A stretch of DNA of 44,182 nucleotides from Anammoximicrobium sp032229885 (GTDB lineage: Bacteria; Planctomycetota; Planctomycetia; Pirellulales; Pirellulaceae). Where the stretch lies: contig JAVYAJ010000205.1 in the NCBI GenBank assembly GCA_032229885.1, positions 1 through 44,182 of the forward strand, written 5' to 3'. The notes beneath the pieces are model-generated. The model had not been told where the DNA came from. It did not search any database and saw nothing but the letters and a program-made list of their open reading frames with translations. Positions 19,062 to 26,416 of this stretch are shown piece by piece (within the stretch, counting starts at the first letter, position 1; each line of letters starts with the position of its first letter). The position numbers and the translations under genes are program-made.

Positions 19062-19152
19062 TGTTGGCCTTCGGCCAACACGGTTGCTGCCGTCTCTGAC
19101 TCCTGGGGCGTTGCCCCAGGCTACGTTGAAGATGGCCTTCGGCCAACACGCT
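19062..19152 (+). repeat. REP-like palindromic repeat, copy D
   Basis: Direct-orientation copy with the perfect central hairpin CCTGGGGC-GTT-GCCCCAGG at 19102-19120 and GGCCTTCGGCC on both sides. It lies about 30 bases from copy C and is inverted relative to it. Confidence 0.8.
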
Positions 19153-19612
19153 TCCCGTTGTCTGTGCTGGGCAACAGTCATGCAATACTAATTCCACCTA
19201 AACCCCACAGTTTCCGGCTTTTTGGCCGCGCCAGCGCTACGGCTCCGAGGCCTGACTACGTCCGTAGGCTGGAACCGCTTAGCGTACGCACGGCGCGCAC
19301 AAGGTCTGGTGCGGCACGTCCGAATTCATCGCCCACTACGGACAATGGTTGCCTGGTTTATCACTCTGCAGCGCGCCCCGCGAGGCCAGCCCATGCCGCG
19401 CCGGAGGACTGCGCTCCGTCGTGACCGCAGCCGGGTGGACGCGACGCAGCGCGCCGGAGCGCGTCCCTCCAGGACGACGCGCGGCGGGGCGCCGACGGCG
19501 CCACGTCCAGATTTCCCGTGGGGCTTGCGGCGTCGGGTTTTTGTCGTCCGACGTCGGCGATCCGCGCGATCCGGCGGACGCTCGTTCCAAGGCAACCGTG
19601 CGTGGGATCCCG

Positions 19613-21817
19613 TCACGGGCCCATCATCAGGCCGTCGTAGCCCGGTGCGGTCGATGTGGAGGCGGATTTCGGGCGGTCTTCGATGAACATCAGCCGCCGA
19701 TACTCCTCGGCATCATCGACTTCGTTGCAGGCGACCAGGCGACCATCGCCGTCTACGACCAGGAACTCGCCGGGCGTGGGCAAAGGCGTCTCTTCCTTGG
19801 TCGTCTTGTCCACGTCCGTCATCAACGGTTCGCCGCCGCGCAGGTCCGCCACGAACGCGTCGGTCGAGAACTTGAAATCCTCGATCCGCTTGATCTGCAA
19901 CGTCACCGGCTGCAGGACGTCCGCCGTCTGCGTAAAATCGAGGAACTCGCCGCGCAGCACCTCGCGTTCGGCCGCCACATCGGTCGCCCGTCGCGGATCC
20001 CACGTCACGGTGACGACCTTGCCTCGGCCCTCTTCCAGCTCGACCGATGGTCCCACCAAGGTGAGCTTGACCGAGCGGGCGGCGGTGGCCCCGCCGGCCA
20101 GGAATCGTTTGGGAACGGCCACCGTGACAATGTTGCTCGGCTCGCTCCACGCGGTCTCGCGCCACGCGGTCCGACGCGCCTTGTTGTTGGCTTTCTGGTA
20201 TTGCTCGTCGTCCGCGATCACCTTGGTCAGTCGATCGGTTACCGCCTGATCGAGGATCCGCGGATTGGGCTCGACCCGCGGGTCGCGCGGCCGGTTGGGA
20301 TCTTCGAGCATGACGCGAACTCGATACCGATAAGACTTGCCAGGCTCGGCGGTAAAATCGAAGAAACGCACCAGTTTATACTTGACCAGCGGAGGCCGGA
20401 GGCCGGGCATGCCACCCTGGCCCGGCATCGCAGCGGGGCCCCCTGCATATCCGCCCTCGCCGTAGCCCTCTATTCCAGGAGCTGGATACCCCCCCTCGTA
20501 CATTCCAGCCGCGCCGCCATATCCGGGATCGGCGCCGGCATAGGGCATCGACGGCATCATGCCGTCGCCCGCTCCATAGCCGCCCGCCCCGGGCGTGCGG
20601 CTCATCGGAAGCTGTGGAAGCCCCTCGCTGAAGTCGGCGGTCGGCTGGGCCGGCGCCTCGTCGGCCGGCTGGTTCGCGGCGTCTGCCGCCCCGGCTTGCG
20701 CCATCGCCAACTGGGGCCTGAGCGACTTGCGAGGAACCTCGGCGTGCAGCGCCAACGCATCGTATGGCGCCATCAAGATGGGAGGGATGGGCATTGTCAA
20801 GGTAGGCGACAGATACGCTTCGTCGGCCAGTTCGGGCGGAGCGGCGGCATAGTTCTTGCGAATCCAATCCAAGGCGTAGGAGCTGTTGCTGATCGTGCGC
20901 CACTGCAGCGGGGCGTTGGCGTCGTCCGTAACTTCGGCGCGTTCCGCGACGAACAGCAGGTATTTGGGAACGTCGTCCATCGGACTATATCCCACTGCAT
21001 TGGCCAGCGTCCGCTCGTATTCTTCCCACTGCTTCTCGAACGGCACCAGCGCTCTGACGGAAACGACCGCGAACGAGCGGGCGGCTATTCCAGGTCCGCC
21101 TGCGCCGGACGGACGGAACCCGCGGCTCAAATAATGGCTGACATAGAACTGGCTCAACGTGCGTCGGCCAGCCACCGGTCCACCGCCGACCCCAGACATC
21201 ATGGGGTCCATCTCCATGGCCGAGTCCCCGGCCGGCATAGCCATTTCCTCGGGATAGGCCGCCATTCCTTCGGGACCCATCATCTCGCTGCCTCGCGCCG
21301 GACGGCGGCGCCTCGGCTTCTTGGCCTTGGGCGGCTCTTTGCGTTCCTCGATGGCGTCTTTGTCGTTGTCCCAGGTCGTATCGTTCCCGGCGAGACGGGT
21401 CAGGACCGAGAACACGCCTCCATCCGCTTCGACTTGGATCGGCGCGAACAGTTCGGGATCCTGACGCTTTTGCTGCCGCGGGATCAACTCCTTGATCCAG
21501 GGCGTCGTCTCCCGATATCCCGTGTCGTCGACGGCACGGCGCGCATTTTGAGCCAGCGCCGGGTAATTATCGACCTTCGCCAGCCGCTCGGTCGATAGGG
21601 CGGGCCAGGGATTGGCCGTCTGAAGCGTATTCAGCGCGCTGCTGGCGCCGCCCTTCAAACTGCTGGGGCTCTCGCCTTCTTCGACGGCCTCTTGCGTCGC
21701 ACTGGAATAGATGAACACGGCCACGAGGAGGAGCACCGTTCCGAAAATACCCTTCTCGGCGTGCTGAATCACGAATCCTTTCACGCCGCCCTTGCCGAAG
21801 CTTAGCTTGAACTTCAT
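19613..21817 (-). CDS. Membrane-anchored protein of the PilM-like operon
   Basis: A 734-residue protein beginning MKFKLSFGKGGVKGF, with one membrane segment at about 23-40 (GIFGTVLLLVAVFIYSS), so most of it lies outside the cytoplasm. It has a basic patch (KKPRRRRPARG) near residue 165, then long Met/Gly/Pro-rich stretches (around 180-215 and 430-490). After about residue 500 there is a beta-rich part beginning YKLVRFFDFTAEPGKSYRYR. No named domain recognised. It is last in a three-gene minus-strand operon after the PilMN-like and PilO-like genes. By position it could serve as the PilP-like partner, but no sequence match was seen to prove it. Confidence 0.75.
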   Translation of the reverse strand: MKFKLSFGKGGVKGFVIQHAEKGIFGTVLLLVAVFIYSSATQEAVEEGESPSSLKGGASSALNTLQTANPWPALSTERLAKVDNYPALAQNARRAVDDTGYRETTPWIKELIPRQQKRQDPELFAPIQVEADGGVFSVLTRLAGNDTTWDNDKDAIEERKEPPKAKKPRRRRPARGSEMMGPEGMAAYPEEMAMPAGDSAMEMDPMMSGVGGGPVAGRRTLSQFYVSHYLSRGFRPSGAGGPGIAARSFAVVSVRALVPFEKQWEEYERTLANAVGYSPMDDVPKYLLFVAERAEVTDDANAPLQWRTISNSSYALDWIRKNYAAAPPELADEAYLSPTLTMPIPPILMAPYDALALHAEVPRKSLRPQLAMAQAGAADAANQPADEAPAQPTADFSEGLPQLPMSRTPGAGGYGAGDGMMPSMPYAGADPGYGGAAGMYEGGYPAPGIEGYGEGGYAGGPAAMPGQGGMPGLRPPLVKYKLVRFFDFTAEPGKSYRYRVRVMLEDPNRPRDPRVEPNPRILDQAVTDRLTKVIADDEQYQKANNKARRTAWRETAWSEPSNIVTVAVPKRFLAGGATAARSVKLTLVGPSVELEEGRGKVVTVTWDPRRATDVAAEREVLRGEFLDFTQTADVLQPVTLQIKRIEDFKFSTDAFVADLRGGEPLMTDVDKTTKEETPLPTPGEFLVVDGDGRLVACNEVDDAEEYRRLMFIEDRPKSASTSTAPGYDGLMMGP

Positions 21818-21916
21818 GGTCTGTGTCTCTCTACGTCCGCCATCGGCCGACCACGCATAGCGCGCAGCGATGTTTCACCGCCATCGGGATGGATCATCGG
21901 CCTCGCGCGTCGACGC

Positions 21917-23590
21917 TTAGCTGGCCGCCTGGGCCGGTGGCGCCGCAATTCCCGTCAGCGCGGGCAGTTGCTCGACGCCCAGCTTCTTCTGGTCCACTGG
22001 GTTATAGATGTAAATGATTCCGTAGATCTCCACCGGCACATCGTTCTGCGACGTGCTGGCCACGCTTGTGCGGCCCTTGATATTCTGTCCGCCTCCGGCG
22101 CCGTAGTCCGTGCCGTAGGGCGTCGCGCCGTATCCTCCCATGCCCATTCCGGCGCCGGGGGCCATGTCGGGCGCCATTCCGTATCCCATGCCCATGCCGG
22201 CTTCGGCGCCCATCATGTCGGCGCCCATCATCTCGCCGCCCATCAGCCCACCGCCCATCATACCTCCAATGCCGCCATAATTACCGCCCATTATGTCCAT
22301 TCCGCCGCCGGCATCCTTGCTGCGGTTGATCCGAACCTGGCGGACCTCGACGGGCAGCATAGAATTGCCCAATTGAGCTAGCAGTCGAGGCAGTTTGCGA
22401 ACGTCGACGACCAACCGAATCCGGATAGGCATGCGCTTGGCGACCACCAGAAAGGCATCGTCTGGCGTAGGCGACGCCGCGGTCAATGCGGACCGCAATT
22501 TTTCGGCCTTCAACGCTTGGTACTCGTTGTCCACATAGCGTCCTTCGGCCGGATCGACGACCCGCTGCGCCGTGCCGCCCATTCCTCCCATCTCGCCGCC
22601 AGCCATGTCGCCGGGCCCCATCAGGTCGCCGCCCGGCGCCGATCCCATCATATCGGCCCCCATTCCCGGCATCGCCGAATCGCCTTCGGGACCGGCCATG
22701 CCGCCGTCCATGCCGCCCATTTCCCCCATGCCGCCGCCACCGCCGCCGAGCCGAACCACTTTCCCGGCTCGTGGCGGCGCTTGCCGGCCGATCAGGATGG
22801 TCTCGATATTCTTCACCACGGCCTCGTGACGCGATTCAATCTGGCCGTTGGTCTGCCGGATGATGTGCATCAAGGCGGTCAGCACCCACAGATCTTCCTG
22901 CGCGTACAGCAATTGCAGCGTGGTCGGCGAACTGTCGGGTTGCCGAGACCAGTCGAAGTGCGTCGAAACGAGCCGTGCCTGGTCCGCCGGATCCCAGATG
23001 ACGATCGGCGGCTTGCGCTGCCCCAGTCTCTGCATTTCCTCCGGGGACAACGCCGGGGTCCCACCCATCATTCCCGGCATCCCTCCCGAACCGGTGCGAC
23101 CGACGGCCCAGATCGCTCCGGGGATGTCCGCCAGCCGCGGCAGCAGGTTGCCGACGTAGCCGGCATACCGACGACGAAAGTCGACTTTCAATTCCTGATT
23201 GGGCGGCGTGGGAAACTCGACTTTGGCTTCGATCGGCTTCAGCGGCCGCACAGCAGCCACGAAATCCTCCTTCAAGTCCATCGGCCACCGGAGGATCGTC
23301 TCCTGCTGGGCGTAGTGCAACTGCCAGGCCTGGACGACCAGCTTGAGCGTATTCTCGAGCAGTTTGTCCATCTCTTCGTGCGACTTGGCATTGGGCGGAT
23401 CGCGCTTCGCCTGCAGTCCCTTGACCGCAGTGAACTTGGACTTGATGTCGCCCTGGTTCTTTTCGAACTCGGAATGCAGCGACTGCCGCGCCATGAACCA
23501 ACTGCCCATGCTGCCGGCGAGAATCAAACCACAGCCGATCCAAAACACGTGTTTGGCGGCCATGCGCGCGAATACTTTGATTTGGTCCAC
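21917..23590 (-). CDS. PilO-like position membrane protein, Gly/Met-rich
   Basis: A 557-residue protein with a single N-terminal membrane segment (residues 14-34, HVFWIGCGLILAGSMGSWFM) followed by a short coiled-coil-like stretch (SLHSEFEKNQGDIKSKFTAV), the layout of PilO-type proteins. The extracytoplasmic part contains two Gly/Met-rich tracts (about 275-350 and 435-510) with many GGMG, MMGG and MGAD repeats. Between them is VAKRMPIRIRLVVDVRKLPR. The gene starts four bases after the PilMN gene ends, so tight co-translation is likely. PilO identity is inferred from topology and gene order, not from a motif. Confidence 0.75.
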   Translation of the reverse strand: MDQIKVFARMAAKHVFWIGCGLILAGSMGSWFMARQSLHSEFEKNQGDIKSKFTAVKGLQAKRDPPNAKSHEEMDKLLENTLKLVVQAWQLHYAQQETILRWPMDLKEDFVAAVRPLKPIEAKVEFPTPPNQELKVDFRRRYAGYVGNLLPRLADIPGAIWAVGRTGSGGMPGMMGGTPALSPEEMQRLGQRKPPIVIWDPADQARLVSTHFDWSRQPDSSPTTLQLLYAQEDLWVLTALMHIIRQTNGQIESRHEAVVKNIETILIGRQAPPRAGKVVRLGGGGGGMGEMGGMDGGMAGPEGDSAMPGMGADMMGSAPGGDLMGPGDMAGGEMGGMGGTAQRVVDPAEGRYVDNEYQALKAEKLRSALTAASPTPDDAFLVVAKRMPIRIRLVVDVRKLPRLLAQLGNSMLPVEVRQVRINRSKDAGGGMDIMGGNYGGIGGMMGGGLMGGEMMGADMMGAEAGMGMGYGMAPDMAPGAGMGMGGYGATPYGTDYGAGGGQNIKGRTSVASTSQNDVPVEIYGIIYIYNPVDQKKLGVEQLPALTGIAAPPAQAAS

Positions 23591-23594
23591 GGCG

Positions 23595-26225
23595 TTAAGC
23601 TCCCTTGGTCGTGGCCGCCGCCACCTTGTTGTCCGTCGCGGCCGGTTGCGCCGGCTGGGCCGGCTGTTGGTCCGGCTGGGCGGGCTGTTGGCCCGGCGGT
23701 TGTTCCGGTTGTTCGGCTTGCTCTTGTTGGTCTGTCGGCTGCGGTTCCGCCTGCGGTTGCAATTGTTCTTGTTGCCGCTGGCGGAGGCGTTCCGTCAGCA
23801 GACGCTCTTGCCAGCAGAACTGGAGGACGAACGTGTACTTGGGCGCTAAAAAGAACGGCGGCTCGTCCGGCGTCTCTTTCTCGGTCTTGTTCGGTTTGGC
23901 TTTGCCGCGGGTTTGATCTTTTGCAGATGGCTTGGCCCCGCTCGGTGTTTTTCCGGGCCTCATTCCGGGCCTCATTCCGGGCATCATCCCCGGCGCGCCG
24001 CCGGGCATCATCCCGGGCATCATCCCGCCGGTGTCACCCATCCCCTGCTGCGGCCCCTCGTAATACGGATTGGCAATCCGGTTGGACTGGTCGATCGGCG
24101 GATCGACCGTCAGCACCGGATAGCTGATCCCCAGCTCGGCCATCGTGAACTGCGTCGGAGGCAGCCCCGGCCCCGTCGGCAGTTCGACCTTCTGCTCACG
24201 AAGCGCTTTCATGAACGTGTCGCGGACGTGCGTGCCACCCCAGGTGGTGATGTCGGCGTTGAAAAAGTGATGGCCTTTGACCTCGATCACCCAGCCCGGC
24301 CCTTCGGGTCCGGAAACATCGGCATCGCCGCCCGCCGCCTGCGTCGCCGAGGCATCGGCGGCAGGCGCCCCCGCGACATCGGCGGCGTCTTGCCCGGCGG
24401 CAGGCGCAGCGTCCGGCGGGGTCCCCGGCGTGGGCGACGCACCGTCCGGCGCGGCGGGAGCCGCCGCAGGCGTCGCGGCCTGTCCGGCAGGCGCGCCCGC
24501 GGCGCCGTTGCCCGCCGCTGCCGCCGCGTCCGGCGCCGTCTTCGCGGCCTCGCCCGCAGGCTCGGCCGCGGGCAGCGAATCCGGGGTCGGCGCGGGCCCG
24601 CCCTGCAGACGAGCCAACTCCTCTAAATATTTGCGTTTGATCGGCGGCGTAAACCATACTTTCAAGTCGTTGAAATACTGCGACTCGATGTATTCGATAT
24701 GGATGTCCTTCCGCTGCGAGATCGGAACCACTTTTGGGTCTGGAACGCGGCCGCCGACCGTATCATCGCGCGGCAAAGCCTCGTTGATGGCCTTCAGCAG
24801 CTCCATCCACAGCAGACGGCGATCCGAGTTGCCCGACAGTTCCTTGCCCAAGGACACCAACTCGTCGAGCCGTTTGACGCGCGCCGCGTCTTCTTGCTCG
24901 TTCCTCGTGAACTGCGAGGAAACGTTGTCGACCTCTTTCATGGCGGCGTCCCAGGTTACGCCGTCCAGAAGCCGCTGGGGATGGACCTTGTACCAGGCGT
25001 TGTACTCGAAGAAAAAGTTGATGGCGAACGCCATCATCAGGGCGGCTGCCGTCGCCAGAGCCCAAGGTTTCTTGGCGCGGATGATCCGCTCGGTCAGCAT
25101 CTCGCGAGGCAGCAGATTGGTGTCGAAGCGGGCGTGCTCGAGCCCCTGCAAACACAGGCCATAGCACACTCCAAAGGCGTGCATATTGTCCTTGAACTGG
25201 GGCGAAGACAGGACGGATTGTCCGGCCAGCCGCGCCGACCACCGCTCGTGATCCACGTTCACCAGTTCGTAGCCGAGGTTTTTCGACAGGTACTGCTGCA
25301 AGCCGGGCAGCTTGACCGCGTTGCCCAGCATGATCAGGCCGCCGATCTGGGCTTTGCGGTCCATGTTCTGAAAGAAACCGACCGACCGCTGAACCTCGGT
25401 CAACAGGTCGTTGAACACGGACCGCATCGCCTGGATCACGGCCTTGGCGTCCTCGGCTTCGCGGACGTTTCGTTTCAGATGCTCGGCCTTGGCAAACGTC
25501 AGCTTCAGCTCTTTGGTGAGCTGCTTGGTGAAGTGGTTGCCGCCGATCGGCATGTTGCGCTGCCAGATCCGAAACCCATTCGTGATCACGAGATCCGTCG
25601 TGTCGGTCCCCATGTTGACGACGACATACGATTCGGGCGGGTTGTCGGAATCATAAATGTCGGCCGACAAAGCCTCGGTCATCAGGCTATGGGCGACAAA
25701 GTTGTACGTGCAGATCGGGGCCAACTGGACGATGCTGATCTCGACGTCCGCTTCGCGATACGGCTCGAGCGCCTCGTACACCTGGTCTCGTTTCATGGCG
25801 ACCAAGCCGACCTCGGCCTCCATCAGAAAGCCGTCGACCTCGTTGGCGCCGCCCATCAACTGGTAATCCCAGATGACTTCCTCGAGCGGGAACGGAATCG
25901 CCTGTCGCGATTCAAACCGGACGATGTCGGCCAGTTTCTTCATGTCCACCGGGGGCGGCGCGAAAAATCGCACCAGGCCGCGTTGGCCGGGCACCGAGAC
26001 GGCGACGCGATCTCCGCGGACGTTGTTTCGCTGCAGAAACTGCTGGATCGCCTCGCGGACCAGTTCCTTCGGATTCGCGTCGGGCTGACTGAGGATCTTG
26101 GGATGCTCGATATAATCGAACGCCGTCGCAACCAGAACCTGGTTCGCGTCGTCGTACTCGCACCGCAACGCTTTCAGCGCGCAATGGCCGATGTCGAGTC
26201 CCCACACGCCGCCGGTGGCCGCCAT
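23595..26225 (-). CDS. pilM: PilM-PilN-like fusion protein
   Basis: An 876-residue protein. Residues 1-380 are a PilM-type actin-like ATPase: GLDIGHCALKALR (9-21), AVSVPGQRGLVRFF, FESRQAIPFPLEEVIWDYQL, VNMGTDTTDLVI, IGGNHFTKQL, GLIMLGNAVKLPGLQQYL. A membrane segment at about 385-408 (PWALATAAALMMAFAINFFF) and an external coiled-coil-like part follow, the layout of PilN. Residues about 555-660 are an Ala/Pro/Gly linker, then VIEVKGHHFFN, a Met/Gly/Pro tract (PGMMPG repeats) and a Gln/Pro-rich tail. In type IV pilus systems PilM binds the cytoplasmic tail of PilN; here both are in one chain. No pilin, PilB, PilC or secretin gene is in the window, so the machine served is open. Confidence 0.85.
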   Translation of the reverse strand: MAATGGVWGLDIGHCALKALRCEYDDANQVLVATAFDYIEHPKILSQPDANPKELVREAIQQFLQRNNVRGDRVAVSVPGQRGLVRFFAPPPVDMKKLADIVRFESRQAIPFPLEEVIWDYQLMGGANEVDGFLMEAEVGLVAMKRDQVYEALEPYREADVEISIVQLAPICTYNFVAHSLMTEALSADIYDSDNPPESYVVVNMGTDTTDLVITNGFRIWQRNMPIGGNHFTKQLTKELKLTFAKAEHLKRNVREAEDAKAVIQAMRSVFNDLLTEVQRSVGFFQNMDRKAQIGGLIMLGNAVKLPGLQQYLSKNLGYELVNVDHERWSARLAGQSVLSSPQFKDNMHAFGVCYGLCLQGLEHARFDTNLLPREMLTERIIRAKKPWALATAAALMMAFAINFFFEYNAWYKVHPQRLLDGVTWDAAMKEVDNVSSQFTRNEQEDAARVKRLDELVSLGKELSGNSDRRLLWMELLKAINEALPRDDTVGGRVPDPKVVPISQRKDIHIEYIESQYFNDLKVWFTPPIKRKYLEELARLQGGPAPTPDSLPAAEPAGEAAKTAPDAAAAAGNGAAGAPAGQAATPAAAPAAPDGASPTPGTPPDAAPAAGQDAADVAGAPAADASATQAAGGDADVSGPEGPGWVIEVKGHHFFNADITTWGGTHVRDTFMKALREQKVELPTGPGLPPTQFTMAELGISYPVLTVDPPIDQSNRIANPYYEGPQQGMGDTGGMMPGMMPGGAPGMMPGMRPGMRPGKTPSGAKPSAKDQTRGKAKPNKTEKETPDEPPFFLAPKYTFVLQFCWQERLLTERLRQRQQEQLQPQAEPQPTDQQEQAEQPEQPPGQQPAQPDQQPAQPAQPAATDNKVAAATTKGA

Positions 26226-26269
26226 AAGAAAAATCCTAATCCTAAAGACGAGACGAAATCGCTATCCTC

Positions 26270-26299
26270 AGTTTAGTGTCGCCGTCGAAAACGTGTCAA
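26270..26299 (-). promoter_or_regulatory. Sigma70-type promoter of the PilMN operon
   Basis: Reading the minus strand, TTGACA (26299-26294) is followed after 18 bases by TAAACT (26275-26270), 45 bases before the PilMN start. A perfect -35 and a four-of-six -10 at near-optimal spacing, correctly placed and in unusually AT-rich DNA, make this the best promoter in the window. Confidence 0.6.
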
Positions 26300-26416
26300 T
26301 CAAACGGCCGCGCTGCGCCGCTCGCCGCCGTGATACCCTCGACCCGGCCCCGTATACAGGCTATCGTTGAACACGGATCCCACGCTGCGCGACAGTCTAG
26401 TTTATGCTACAAAACC

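Larger units (their letters stand above)
18484..19612. other. Repeat-rich intergenic region
   Basis: About 1.1 kb without a supported gene. It carries REP-like copies C and D in opposite orientation, and near 19238-19290 the GC-rich palindromic text around CTACGTCCGTAGGCTGG. GC-rich inverted text also lies around 19440-19480 (GCGCGTCCCTCCAGGACG), with a similar piece near 42010 (ACGCGTCCCGCCGGGACG). Open frames across it are read from these repeats. Confidence 0.6.

Noticed and set aside
18677..19099. 140-residue frame in the repeat-rich region
   Set aside because: Much of it is translated from REP-like copies C and D; the same peptide text (e.g. SLGQRPRTG) recurs wherever the repeat occurs.
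19349..21598. 749-codon plus-strand frame opposite the last PilM-operon gene
   Set aside because: No domain, runs from repeat-rich DNA into the antisense of a credible gene.
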